DNA from: Tubiluchus corallicola
Taxonomy: Eukaryota; Priapulida; Priapulimorpha; Priapulimorphida; Tubiluchidae
DNA length: 64,000 bases
Assembly: GCA_030141605.1 (NCBI GenBank)
Contig: JAQGDQ010000200.1
Span: forward strand, 124,001 to 188,000
Reading direction: 5' to 3'
In this document: positions 13,432 through 25,151 of the stretch, one piece after another
How positions within the stretch are numbered: position 1 is the stretch's first letter
Layout of the letters: each line of letters starts with the position of its first letter
The notes under the pieces: generated by a model
Seen by the model: only the letters and a program-made list of their open reading frames with translations
Told to the model about the DNA's origin: nothing
Database searches by the model: none
Translations under genes and position numbers: made by a program

Positions 13432-13791
13432 TACGGGCGAGCATTCTCTACCAGAAAGGAAATTCGGATCGAATCGAATTTGCGACTTTCGAATTCGAAT
13501 CGAACCGAATTTCAGTACTGCGAATCCGAATCGAATTCGAATTGAGTTTGAAAGATTTTCGAACCACTAGTAAAAAGTGGTCTTACAAAGATCATGCATA
13601 TTACTTGATTTTGTTCTGCAGTAAAACCGCTATTAGTTTGTTAAAAATTTTGCACAGAAACTGCAGCTAAATTGTGCTAATTGCATGCTGTTTCAAAAAT
13701 TTTAATGATAAAGAATGTACGTGGCTGAAGTGCTGAATTATTCGAATCTATAATTTTAGGTTCGAATCGAATTCGAACGATGCTCGTCCTA
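13432..13791. mobile_element. Probable hAT-type MITE just upstream of the Src-like start codon
   Basis: The ends read TACGGGCGAGCA and, reverse-complemented, TAGGACGAGCA, forming short terminal inverted repeats. Flanking octamers CTTTTGAG (13424-13431) and GTTGTGAG (13792-13799) match at 6 of 8 positions, consistent with an old 8-bp hAT target duplication. Subterminal regions are full of TTCGAATCG-type motifs in both orientations, typical of hAT ends. It lies only about 50 bp upstream of the ATG at 13381, so it occupies the 5' UTR, promoter or first intron of that gene. No coding capacity. Confidence 0.55.
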
Positions 13792-14289
13792 GTTGTGAGC
13801 CAGTTGTCAGCATTCCATGGAACATGGAATTCGGTCTAAAGAATGTCAACCCAGAGATTTGAAAAATAAAGAACAAGTACACAAAATTTTATTTTTAATA
13901 GCTGCCCATGTACAACAAAGAGGCGTACAGTAGTTGTTCCATTAAAATCTAGAAATTTCTCAGCTTGAAGGAAGATACGCATACTGATTCTGCCTGGGAC
14001 CTTGTTAGTTACGTAAACGATTGTTCTTGTGTGTGCGTTGAATGTAAATCATGACTGTGTCTTGACCTGCATACCTCTTTGCGCGTCATCTCATAAAACT
14101 TATGACAGCAAGCTAAGTTACTGGAAGTTTGCCTTTACCAGATATCTCCACTGAGCTAGCAATGCCGCGAAATTATTGATTTCACGTTGTAGTTGTTGCT
14201 GTTGTTTGTTTATGGTGTTGTTGTTTGGCTTGTTTGTTTATGTGTTGTTTACCCTGCCGTCGTGGTCGTCTAACTATATTTAACTAATA

Positions 14290-15925
14290 ATAGCTCCAAA
14301 CATGAGCCTGTTACATCTCAACCCACAAAGAGCATTACAGCATGATACAGTTACATCTCCAGCCACAAAGAGCATTACAGCGTGATACAGTTATATGTCC
14401 ACCCACAAAGAGCATTACAGCATAATACAGTTACATCTCAACCCACAAAGAGCATTACCGCATGATACTGTTACATCTCAAACCACAAAGACCATTACAA
14501 CGTGATACAGTTACATCTGAATCTACAAAGAGCATTACAGCATGATACAGTTACATCTCCACCCACAAAGAGCATTACAACGCGATACAGTTACATCTGA
14601 ACCTACAAAGAGCATTACAGCATGATGCAGTTACATCTCCACCCACAAAGAGCATTACAGCGTGATACAGTTACATGTCCACCCACAAAGAGCATTACCG
14701 CATGATACAGTTACATCTCCACCCACAAAGAGCATTACAGCGTGATACAGTAACATCTCAACCCACAAAGAGCATTACAGCTTGATACAGTTACATCTCC
14801 ACCCACAAAGAGCATTACAACGTGATACAGTTACATCTGAACCCACAAAGAGCATTACAATGTGATACAATTACATCTCAACCCACAAAGAGCATTACAG
14901 CGTGATGCAGTTACATCTCCACACACAAAGAGCATTACAACATGGCACATTTACATCTCAACCCACAAAGAGCATTATAGCATGATACAGTTACATCTCC
15001 ACCCACAAAGAGCATTACAACGTGATACAATTACATCTCAACCCACAAAGAGCATTACAGCGTGATACAGTTACATCTCCACACACAAAGAGCATTACAA
15101 CATGACACATTTACATCTCAACCCAGAAAGAGCATTGCAGCGTGATACAGTTACATCTCCACACACAAAGAGCATTACAACATGGCACATTTACATCTCA
15201 ACCCACAAAGAGCATTACAGCATGATACAGTTACGTCTCCCCCCACAAAGAGCATTACAGCGTGATACAATTACATCTCCACCCACAAAGAGCATTACAG
15301 CGTGATACAGTAACATCTCAAACCACAAAGACCATTACAACGTGATACAGTTACATCTGAACCTACAAAGAGCATTACAGCATGATACAGTTACATCTCC
15401 ACCCACAAAGAGCATTACAGCGTGATACAGTAACATCTCAACCCACAAAGAGCATTACAGCGTGATACAGTTACATCTCCACCCACAAAGAGCATTACAA
15501 CGTGATACAGTTACATCTGAACCCACAAAGAGCATTACAACGTGATACAATTACATCTCCACCCACAAAGAGCATTACAACGTGATACAGTTACATCTGA
15601 ACCCACAAAGAGCATTACAACGTGATACAATTACATCTCAACCCACAAAGAGCATTACAGCGTGATGCAGTTACATCTCCACACACAAAGAGCATTACAA
15701 CATGGCACATTTACATCTCAACCCACAAAGAGCATTATAGCATGATATAGTTACATCTCCACCCACAAAGAGCATTACAACGTGATACAGTTACATCTCA
15801 ACCCACAAAGAGCATTACAGCGTGATACAGTTACATCTCCACCCACAAAAAGCATTACAACGTGATACAGTTACATCTCCACCCACAAAGAGCATTACAA
15901 CATGATACTTTTACATCTCCACTAT
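14290..15925. repeat. 40-bp minisatellite, about 40 copies
   Basis: The unit is about CGTGATACAGTTACATCTCC followed by ACCCACAAAGAGCATTACAG. Copies differ at a few fixed positions (TCTCC, TCTCA or TCTGA; CGTG or CATG), and variant combinations recur in blocks. For example the ACACACAAAG plus CATGGCACAT pair appears near 14940, 15180 and 15700, so amplification was in multi-unit steps. Because 40 is not a multiple of three, the open frames through it change every unit and are not genes. There are no unique spacers, so this is not a CRISPR array. Confidence 0.97.
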
Positions 15926-15928
15926 TAC

Positions 15929-16976
15929 ATCATATGATATTGAATATTGCTGATTATTATACATAAGTAACTAATTTTCTCAATACTCATCATCTCAGTA
16001 TTCCTCAATCTCTGTAAATAAGTAAACTTCGAAAATAACATCTGCGTTTAATAGTTTTGTTAATTTCCTGTAATTTTATAATACTGTACTTCTTTTGTTC
16101 ATAATATTAGTTGTAGATGGCCCTGTTGCCAACATTCGGTTAGTCACGTACGTTGTATATGATTTACTGACATGCTGACTCCAGTATGCAATACGCATTT
16201 CTTACATGCAGTGTGCTTTTACTTTGTATACTTAAGTTTTTAATTGGTAAACAATGATTTTATATTCATCATGTAATAACATAAACGAAGCAGTAAACAA
16301 AGCCATCTATTCTGGATGCTTCGACTGTCTTAGCATCCATGCCTAGCAGATAAAAAACAGAATTGATCTACTTTAGAAATTGAAATTAAAAGCAGCAAAA
16401 AAAAACGTGCAATAGTTTCGATTCTGTTATTATTTGTTAGGCCTATTCGTATTTTAAATTACAGCACGTCTTTGTGGATTATAATTTCAGTTTCTAAACT
16501 AGATCTATTCTGTTTTTTTTGTAGGCTTTTATCTACCGAGGATGACTTCTCGGACAGACAAACCTCAACAATAGATTTCATGGTTATATTTACTCCTTCG
16601 TTTGTGATAACTAGAAATTATGACAGATATAAAATCATTATTTACCAATTAAAAACTTACGGATAAAAAGTAAAAGCACACTGCACTTAAGAAATGCGTA
16701 TTGCATACCGGAGACAGCATACCAGTCAATCATATACAACGTATGTGACTAACCGAATGTTGGCAACAGCGCCATCTACAACTAATACTATGAACAAAAG
16801 AACTTCAGTATCATAAAATTACTGGAAATTAACAAAACTATGAAATACAGATGTTTTTTTACAAAGTTTTCATATTTACAGAGATTAAGTGAATACTAAG
16901 ATGACGAGTATGGAGAAAAATAGTTACATATGTATAATAATCAGCAATATTCTATACCGTATGATGTCGCAATTAT
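15929..16976. mobile_element. Fold-back (long inverted repeat) element
   Basis: The left arm 15929-16274 and right arm 16620-16976 are reverse complements at roughly 88 percent identity by eye, for example TTGCCAACATTCGGTTAGTC in the left arm and its complement GACTAACCGAATGTTGGCAA at 16747-16766. The loop of about 345 bp (16275-16619) shows no recognised protein. Such fold-back or Tourist-like structures are non-autonomous transposons or inverted duplications. The left end abuts the 40-bp minisatellite. Each arm carries a TAGATGGC(G/C)CTGTTG motif. Confidence 0.88.
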
Positions 16977-16999
16977 AAAATGTTGACATTTCTGTATTG

Positions 17000-17500
17000 A
17001 CGAACTTCTAACAGTAATAAAGTAGTCCATCTATACAACAATCAATAATAGTCTATATGGTAATGAATTCATTAAATTCATTTCATTAAATACATTAAAT
17101 TGACATTTCGTGGAAAAATATAAGAATTGTCAGCAGTCTTATCAAAATCATGTCACTTTGGGGGAATTACATAGGTTGGACGACATTTTTTGTTAGTTGC
17201 AAAATCTCACAAATGACCAACGCAGAGCATAAAGCTTCGGGGCTTTTTCTACTTTCAATAAGTGCACTACACGCTAATTATTTCTACATTATTTTATTAT
17301 TAATGGAGCTGAGGTCACAGTTTCAATCAAGGAGAGACGAGTGTTACATTAATCAGTTGGCAAGCGGGGTCTGAGTTATTATTAATAAAGCAATCATCAC
17401 CCTAATTGCACAAGGTTATTAATTGTCACAGATGTCAGGTTCACTGAGCTGCCTGGTATGGTCGACAGGTGTAGAAATGACAACAAAAATGTTTCAAATT
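17000..17500. other. Non-coding, nothing recognised
   Basis: AT-rich sequence with several CAGGT motifs (17410-17480). A 74-codon plus-strand ORF at 17150 has no recognisable features. Confidence 0.4.
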
Positions 17501-17945
17501 TACTGACTTGCTTAGGAACAATAGCTGCCAATAACTGTAAATGACTGACAGGCTGACTAACTTACTCAACCAACTCACTGAAGAATTGACTGAAAGCATT
17601 ATTGTTAACTATAATTATTGTTAACTAACCCACTAACCGACTCATCAACTGATAATAAACCATTCAGCTGTCTGATCAAGCAACGAAGCAACTGGCTGAC
17701 TGTCCAAGTAACTGAGTGACTAGCTGAATGCCTGCCAGACTGATTCATTCACTAACTGACCAATTGACCAATGAACTGATCAACCAACTGACCAATTGGC
17801 ACCAACAAGCTGACTGATTATTAGTTGCCTAGCAGACTGACTGAGTGAATGACCTATTTAATGACTGATTAACTGACTGTCTAACTGACTAACTCAGTAA
17901 CTTTTTGGCTGACTGGCTGCGACTAGTTGACTGAATGACTGTGGT
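17500..17945. repeat. Degenerate (CTGA)n tetranucleotide tract
   Basis: About 450 bp dominated by CTGACTGA, AACTGACTAA and CAACTGAC units with many substitutions; an old decayed tetranucleotide array. Confidence 0.8.
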
Positions 17946-18312
17946 CGTTGACTGCATTTTTGCTCTAGTAAAGATATTTCTTTAGAAAAAAATGTCATGT
18001 TACGAAACGATGAACAATACGCAACATTATTTAAAGACCACACAGAAAAAAAATCTAAATTATGGAAAATAAATAATTTGGGTAAATGCACTGAATGTGG
18101 AAAATGACTGTTCATTTGTTTTTAACAACAAACGTTGCAGTGTACTTAAAGTAGAAGAAAAGCTCCATTTACATAAAGCTTAAAAAATTCGTCTTGACAT
18201 TTTATACCATTTACATACTGCCTTTTTGCATGCAAGACTTCAATCGACAGGCAGATTTCTTTTATTTTAGAATTCTGCCTGCCCAATGTCTACAATAGAC
18301 GTGACGGGCTTA

Positions 18313-18336
18313 TGATGATGATGATGATGATGATGA
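18313..18336. repeat. (GAT)n microsatellite
   Basis: Eight near-perfect ATG/GAT units. A short poly-C run follows at about 18648-18660. Confidence 0.9.
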
Positions 18337-19082
18337 ACGCTGTATAAAACATGTAAATTCAAACTCCCGCGATGACCGTTAGACGCAGGCATTTTCACGT
18401 AAGGTTATTTGAAACAAGTTTAGATAACATTGTGTAAAGTTTGAAAAAATAACCAGAGCATTCGTAGCGCACACTCAAACCTAATGCCAATGTAAGGCAA
18501 AAACTCTGACACGAATATTTACGTAATTTTGTGTAAAATTTCTCTCCTTGGAATCGATGGTTAGCTGACGACCGATAGGCAGTGGGTTGATGATGGCACC
18601 CGCCATGAACTCATGTGGTCCTTTGTGTGGCCCACTTTGACCCACGCCCCCCCCCCCCCCACACACAGACGTTTTTACAGCACGGTTCTAAAGATAAAAA
18701 GACGCCGTGATACACTCCAAGATTAGGTTTTAAAGAAAGTACATAATTGTTATTTTGTATTTGAAATTAAAACACAATAAAAAGTTTTACAGTAAATCTC
18801 AAAACGTGATAAAAACACGTGTGTTTTAATTATTTTAATTTTAAACGTAAAATGAAAACAAATACGCATTGTGAAAAATGTATCATGAAAGATTTAAAAC
18901 CGTCTCTTTCGTCTAGGCTTCATTCTGTCGAAGTAATAACTTTATTGTATTCCTCCTCAGTAACTAATTCTCTTTCAATGGAGGGCAAAGGTAACCCAGA
19001 CATCCTCCCCCATTGTAGAAAAGAGGTATCTATTCCAGCCGATTTAAGGATCGTTCAGCAACCGCACAAGTGAACTAAAAAA

Positions 19083-19469
19083 ATGTTGAAAAGGCGCAAA
19101 TTTGAAAATTTTGAAAAATGTGCTAGTGATCAGGAGAGCGGAGAAACCGAGGAGGCGAGATCGGCTGCAGACGAGGAGCAACTGTGGGAGATTCGGGGTT
19201 ATACAGAAATTTCTGCTTCTTTTAATTCCGGTACGAAAATACAAGCGTTTTGTTATCATGCTACGGATGTTGTTCTGGCAACGGGAACGTTCGACAAGCC
19301 TAACCGATTGCACGTCAGCGGAGAATCGTACAAATTCGTGCACCATTCTCTTGCCGATTTTGAACAGCTAATTAAACAAGGAGTCTCCCCTTCCTCCCCC
19401 AATAGCTACGCCACTGCCTTACAGCAAACAACATGCGCCTATGTATTCAAAACATTTGTAACCCGTTAA
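19083..19469 (+). pseudogene. OSGIN-like flavin oxidoreductase fragment (single exon, probably truncated)
   Basis: An open frame of 128 codons from ATG 19083 to a TAA at about 19467. The middle part contains LWEIRGY, then TDVVLATGTFDKPNRLHVSG and KFVHHSLADFEQLI. The ATGTFDKPNRL motif is the dinucleotide-binding/ATG motif seen in FAD-dependent monooxygenase-like proteins, and the order WEVRG, VVLATGT, HS-L recalls OSGIN (oxidative stress induced growth inhibitor) proteins. The Rossmann GAG-S-A segment expected next is missing: the frame diverges after GVSPSSPN. The N-terminal FAD site is also absent upstream. It could be one exon of a longer gene, but no good donor lies at the point of divergence, so a truncated or retrocopied fragment is more likely. 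Family assignment is from memory of motifs and is tentative. Confidence 0.45.
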
Positions 19470-19608
19470 ACAAATAGTAAGTAAAGAAAAGCTGTGTTAA
19501 ATAATGATTTTGATTAAATTGGTGATTAAATTATTAAATTAATAATTCAAGATTAAATGCTTGACGATGCAAGATTAAACTATCGTCGTGGATAGAAGCC
19601 TAGTTAGG

Positions 19609-19890
19609 TGTGGCATCACGTGACCAGCTGATGTTCGACCGGCTGACTCAGAAGTAAAGATTGATGATGTAATCCTTATGCGAAGAAGCTCACGGCGCAT
19701 TAGGTAGTTAGACAAAAGTGTTTTGAGGCCCGCACCTCGAGGGAGATTAGGAACTGACTTGAAGACGGAGAGCTGGCATTAGCATCCTCTTATATTTACC
19801 GTGTTGTGTTTGATATTTAATAAATGTTTTGTTCATTAAATAAAGTCTTGATAGTTTGCCATGCCCATCGTGGCTACCTCACGCGCCACA
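19609..19890. mobile_element. Probable solo LTR (about 282 bp)
   Basis: Bounded by TGTGGC at 19609 and GCCACA ending at 19890, i.e. the TG...CA ends with a 6-bp inverted repeat typical of LTRs. Near the 3' part it has TTTAATAAATG and CATTAAATAAAG, resembling polyadenylation signals at the R region, preceded by a GC-richer 5' part. No matching second LTR, primer-binding site or clear target duplication was seen, so it may be a solo or degraded LTR. Strand assumed plus from the AATAAA orientation. Confidence 0.4.
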
Positions 19891-20568
19891 CAATAAACAA
19901 CAATAATCAGCAAGCAGCATTAACCACAAGAATAAATAGACTTTAACCAATTATTTTACTTAGTACTATATCAGAAGAATCAGAATCATTTGTTGGTCGA
20001 ACAGAAACAAAGATGGGAATAAGTTAACAGGGCAAGATGATCAATCTTGTGACACCCTTGACACTGATAACGACAACGACACCCCCCAGAGCACCAGAGT
20101 GCCCTGTTAGAGAACCATTGCTGTAAGGGCGGCAACCACTGTGGCGAGTAACAACATAATTTTGCCATAAATGTTCTTATAGATGATTTGACGATAAAAA
20201 TGTCTGATAAATACGACTTCCGCTGGAATGATGAAAATGTGGAAGTAAAAACGGATTATGTCCTCAGGGTTCCATTCAAAGCTGAGTGAGATCAACACTA
20301 AATGTAAAGACGTGATTTTCAAAAAACAACTTGTGTTCCAGCGCCTACTGTATGGCCTCGGGTAGAAACCAGAAAAGGCAACTAAATTGATGAATAAATT
20401 GACAGTAGGTCAGAGTTACAAATTCTACAAAGTTATACTCAGTTTTTAGATAGATAAGGTGTGGCCCAGTTTTTTTTTATTTCTAAAACTGTCAAATCTT
20501 TTCAAAAGTTGCACTAAGCCTTAGTGAACAATGGGCGTATACAAAAGTATCTCGAGAAAGTGTTGAGA

Positions 20569-20689
20569 AATTTATGGAGAAAGTCGGTTAAGTACATTTG
20601 TTACGCGCCAATATATATACATTCCTTATAAAAACTTGCAAACTCGTTGGCGCGTAACAAATGTGCTTAACCGACTTTCTCCATAAATT
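20569..20689. repeat. Near-perfect 43-bp inverted repeat (hairpin)
   Basis: Arms 20569-20611 and 20647-20689 are reverse complements with one mismatch, separated by a 35-bp loop. The arm contains GAGAAAGTCGGTTAAG and TTGTTACGCGCCA. The near identity implies a recent origin or conservation. It directly abuts the 3' end of the LINE fragment that follows. Confidence 0.95.
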
Positions 20690-21430
20690 ACATATATATG
20701 TAATCTTTATTTGCAAATAAAAAAAAACGATATTCATAAGCATAAAAGCATAAAAGAACATTGCAACATGAGAATAAAAATTTACACAACTGTTAAAGGA
20801 AATGCGTCCAGTGCAAGATAAAAACTACTGTGCCAAAAAATTTAAAACAAAAATATATATTATAGTGTTACACGCAAATTATAATAGACTATATACAATA
20901 TACACATATAATTTAAAACGGACGTGGGTAAATAAAATTTGCGGATGTGGGGCTTTCAAAACTATTTAATGTATGTGTTTTTAATTTTGATTTGAATTCG
21001 TGGAAAGACTTGATTCGTTTTAAATTTGATGACAAGGTATTCCAGAGTTGAACTCCTTGTTTAGTGATAGAATTGTTGCCGTATTTGTTATTAGTGCGTA
21101 CTTGTTTAATATTGTGTGTTCTTGGATTTAATGTTGGCTCCAAGAGGAGTGGAAGCTTATTTTTGATGAAGGGCGTGTTGATATTGTTGATGTATTTATA
21201 TAAAAACAGGATTGTATAGAAGTCTTTATGTGCTTGTAAAATTGGTATTTTAAAAATTGTTCTTAATTCTTTTGCAGAGGATTGATTCTGATGAGAGACG
21301 TTTTATTTGAATAGCCAGAGACTAATCTTAATGCATAATTTTGAAGTCTATTTAGTTTGTTATAGCTGTCTCTAGAAACTTCATGAAAAAGTGTGCATCC
21401 GTATAAAAAGTGCATTTTAATGTATTAAGT
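20690..21430 (-). mobile_element. Degenerate non-LTR retrotransposon (LINE) 3' fragment
   Basis: On the minus strand from about 21420 down, the translation reads YGCTLFHEVSRDSYNKLNRL then QNYALRLVSGYSNKTSLIRI. After a frameshift near 21280 it continues to the block at 21143-20913, which contains YGNNSITKQGVQLWNTLSSN and a KSFHEFKSKLK motif. This is the conserved C-terminal region of CR1/Jockey/Rex-type reverse transcriptases (LWN-LP and FK--LK). The 3' tail follows to about 20690 with TTTGCAAATAAAGATTACA. Catalytic RT motifs and the endonuclease are missing, so it is a 5'-truncated dead copy. Confidence 0.8.
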
Positions 21431-21449
21431 GTGTTAAAGTACTGTACTT

Positions 21450-22300
21450 ATGTAGCGTAAGTTTGAAATACACTGTGCAAAAAGGTTTAAAAGTTTGAAT
21501 AAAAGTTGACAGAAACGCAAATTCAGTTCTAAATAATTAAGCGAATGAAAACTACATAATGAAAAAATCTGGTAATTAAGAAACAATTATCGATAAACGC
21601 AATGTGTCAAACCATCTACGTGGTTTTATCTTTGGGTAAAAAAGAAACAGTATCTGATGTTTACTATATTTTTTCTTTTTTCTAAAAGCATGTAATTTTT
21701 TCTTTTTTTCTCCTGAAGATAAGTTATACAAAGGCGTTTTTAAAAAAATTTGCTTTTAAAATGTCACATCTTTTATAACTTTGATAAAATACGAATTCAT
21801 ACTTTATCGCATTAGATCATAATTGATAATATAGGCATAGGGGCTACATTCTATACGGTCTACAGTCTGCACGTGTTTGTAGTTTCTGTTTAATAACCAG
21901 AATTCACAAAAGTAGTGAATTAAAAGGTGGCCTGTCATGCTTTATTTGCCTCAGGACCGTATTGGGGGGACCCCAAGGCTAATGAAATTATTGGGCTTCC
22001 TTCAGACGGAGCCACTCTCTAATTCGACCACGCATGCGTCTTGACTATTTTTTACTCCTGATATATTTTAGCGACATTTACATAGCTTGAAGTAAACTTA
22101 TTGTAAATTCTTTAAATAACCTAGAACAGATATCTTTTGTTTGTGAATAAAAATATTCAAGAAGAAGTACCATTGTATGTTTTACCATTCATTGCAAATC
22201 AAATTAGCATATATTTCAAGGGGTAGTGAAGAAAAGTAATGTTTACCAAGTGTTACCAAAGTTTGAAGGCCCTTGGTGGAAGCCACTACTGGCTTATTAT
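21450..22300. other. Intergenic, nothing recognised
   Basis: AT-rich sequence with homopolymer-like T tracts and no supported gene or repeat. Confidence 0.45.
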
Positions 22301-22301
22301 A

Positions 22302-23292
22302 CGGTGGCGGATTTAGGGGGTGGGCCCAAGGGGCCTGCCCCTCCTTTCATAGTAGCAGTTACAGCACACCAAGTGAATATTTTCTCTGGATTATAAGCTT
22401 TAGAACGTTTAGTGGTAGCTTTTAACGACTTATATCGAGCAAAAAGTTCTGCATTAATGATTTGAGTGTAAAAACGTTTAAGCTCTTTAAGTGATAATTG
22501 AAGTTTTTGGCAAAGATGTCGCTGTGCGCAATTATATGCTATAGTAGCGTGTATACTAGTATATTGGTGTGTAATTAAAGGAAAACCGGACGATTGTTTA
22601 TACTCAAACTCATTTTAATTTACTGACCAAAATATACATTTTCTTGCCTATAAAAGTTAGCAATTGTATTTGAAAAATTAGCTTAGAAAGTTAATTAATG
22701 GCAACCAAACACAGCTATTGCTTACATCAGAAACTAACCACAGTTTGTGCAATGGCAGGCGTCTTCCCTTGCGCATCAAGCACATTTGCATAGGTGTTAC
22801 AGTATTGCTTAAACGCATGATGTCACGAAAAATGGACTTTACATTATATGACGTCAGAAACTAACACTGCAGTGGTTGTCACTCATGATCATAGTTATCA
22901 CGGTACCACCTTCTATTTGTCGGCCACGCGCACGTGACAAAAAGGCGCTGTTGCCAATCTTAGTAGATTCACTGAGAGGCGCGTTGAAAGTTTAACGAAA
23001 TTTGAGTATCCGATGTAATTATTATTTAATCTAAGCTTTGATTTAAAAAAAGCTATTGTAGTTTTCAATCTTTCAGAGCATTCTTTATTCTGAACTCGTG
23101 TTTACACAATCATCCGGTTTTCCTTTAAGAGTCAAAAGTTTGAGGTGACATAATGAGTTTTAAACTATCGAATTTGCTTGAAGAAATAGTAAGAAAATTG
23201 GTCTAAAATGCAGTGGTAGCCGGTGTCCCCCAGACCCCCTAACTGCTTTTTCGTTGGGCCCACCCTTTTTCTAAAGCCTGGATCCGCCCCTG
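22302..23292. mobile_element. hAT-like element with CAGGGGCGGATCCAGG-type ends
   Basis: The left end reads CGGTGGCGGATTTAGGGGGT then GGGCCCAA. The right end, reverse-complemented, reads CAGGGGCGGATCCAGGCTTT and further in again GGTGGGCCCAACG. These are terminal inverted repeats of the CAGGGGCGGAT class known from animal hAT elements. No transposase frame is present, so it is non-autonomous. Flanking octamers match only weakly, so the target duplication has decayed. Confidence 0.65.
22576..23129. mobile_element. MITE nested in the hAT-like element, related to family A by its ends
   Basis: Inverted ends ATTAAAGGAAAACCGGACGA (22576) and its complement near 23110-23129 (ATCATCCGGTTTTCCTTTAA) match the terminal motif of family A (TTAAAGGAAAAC-GGA). 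The interior differs, but a TGACGTCAGAAACTAAC block near 22850 resembles the CRE block of family A. It is therefore a second insertion inside the older hAT-like element. Confidence 0.55.
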
Positions 23293-23299
23293 CTATAGG

Positions 23300-25140
23300 A
23301 TAACCCAGCCCTGTTTATACTGACAGAAGAAATTAAATTCAGGCGAAATTTATTGTACGTACGTTATTATAAGTTCAACTCGTGTGCAAAATGAAATCTA
23401 TATAAATACAAAAATTACTGGGAACCAGCATCACTTTGTTATCGTTTAAATTTATGGAGCCGCAAATGACGTCATGCGTATTCCTAATAAGGTAATTATC
23501 GGTTACCGATCCTGTTTTTCGTTGCACAATGTTCGGTGGTGCCAAGGAAAGAAAAATGGAGCAAATTTGTCTCGGCGTTTTGCGTAATCATCTGCGATTT
23601 AAATATAAAGTCAACGGCACGGATGACGAATTTAGAGGACTCACGAATGAGCAAATTATTATAATTAACGTCAATGACAAACTCACCAGTTTGTGTTTTT
23701 TGCATGATTGCTAGAAATGGCATAGGCCTTTAAAGAATACCTGTCACGAAAATTTGTTAAAATTTACGTGATAAACGATGCAAAGGTATAAAAAGTTACA
23801 GCCTATAAACGCGCGAAAACAAATACACCAAATTAGAAAGTGTGAAAATGTTTAACCGCGACTGGGAATAGAACCCAAGACGTTCAGCTTTCAGGGCAGC
23901 TATGCTAAGAAATGGTACGCTATGCTGTATGAAAGAAATGTTAAACATATTTCAGTTTAAAAACTCATAAAAATGCCTACAATAAAAAATAACTGCAGTT
24001 CTCCCCGGTAGGACATTCGAAATCTAGTTTAAATTTTAGTCATTTCATTTATAAATCTCTTTTGTTTAATAATAACTATGAATTCTTTTTGTAATCCTAA
24101 TAATGCTACAAAAAATTCAATATCTATTGGGGTTATATGGGCCTTTAAATGTCCTCTATATAGCAAGATTGTTATATTAAAAATTAAATTAAATTAAATT
24201 GAATTAAATTAACGGGTTTATGTCTGCAGCAATAGAGGTTATTCTTTGTTGCTAATTCGTTTTTTACTGTTTTTTTCAATGTTTGATCTTAAATTTTTAC
24301 AGTACTAGAACATGTCAGGGTATTTCCCGCGTATAATCTTTTATTTTGTATGTGACCAATAAACCCTCTCTGTACATTATACCTACATCTATGTCCTTAT
24401 TACCCATGCTAGTACTTCAATCATTACTTAGTTACGCTCGTCTGAAACATATAATTCACGTTATACTAGGTAATGTTTATGCTATATATTATACGTGACC
24501 TCTAAATTAGGTCTATAGTTAGTTTCGAACATAAAAATTAAATTGGGTGGTATTAAACATGAAATTGCTCTGGGTTTGGGCTGGCAGGCATCCATTAGCA
24601 AGTCAGTCAAGGACGTACTGTAGAAATTACTGTAGACAAGTTCTTAGAGCAGGAATCGTTTTAACACATCAGACGCTATAATTCCTTAACGATGTATAGA
24701 AAATATGAACAGCAGTGATGTGACTAATGTGCCGTAGAATTATATTCTGATGTTTTGGCAGCCCTTGATAGCCAGTTACACTCAGAACAAAAACGTAGAA
24801 TGCGTTTTATTAGAAAAACAAAGTTGTTACCCGCTTGACAAGGAAATTTTCTATAATTCACACCCTCATAACAAATAAAAAAGATGATCTTTAGTCTATT
24901 ACGCATAAAAACATAATATAAGCGTACTAACTTTCGAAAAAAACGTAATGTATGGACAGATAGGCCTATGCTTCGCATATCTCGCATTTATTGATTTTTA
25001 AAGAAAATAGAGAACAGTACAGTAAAACGAACATCTGTCTTATATTTTTTATTTATTGGGGAGTGTGAATTTTCGAAAAGTTTCTTGCCATGTGGTAAAC
25101 AACTTTGCTTTTCTAATTAAATACATTCTAAATCTTTATT
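23300..25140. other. Intergenic; possible tRNA-like SINE relic at 23857-23915
   Basis: No gene recognised. On the minus strand near 23900-23860 the sequence CTTGGGTTCTATTCCCAG resembles a Pol III B box with a T-arm-like palindrome, preceded by an A-box-like TTAGCATAGCTG. This might be a decayed tRNA-derived SINE. A pair of overlapping short ORFs at 23496-23723 is unrecognised. A short AATTA-type repeat lies at about 24183-24212. Confidence 0.3.
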
Positions 25141-25151
25141 GTATGTGTAAT

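Noticed and set aside
14862-15305. Repeated 67-codon ORFs within the 40-bp array
   Set aside because: The frame shifts each unit because 40 is not divisible by three; no conserved coding bias or start context.
14290-15925. CRISPR array
   Set aside because: The 40-bp units are directly contiguous with no unique spacers, and the genome is eukaryotic; this is a minisatellite.
16472-16666. 64-codon ORF in the fold-back loop as a transposase remnant
   Set aside because: No DDE or other catalytic motif, and too short; the element is treated as non-autonomous.
19044-19346. Minus-strand 100-codon ORF
   Set aside because: Antisense to the OSGIN-like frame, without recognisable motifs.
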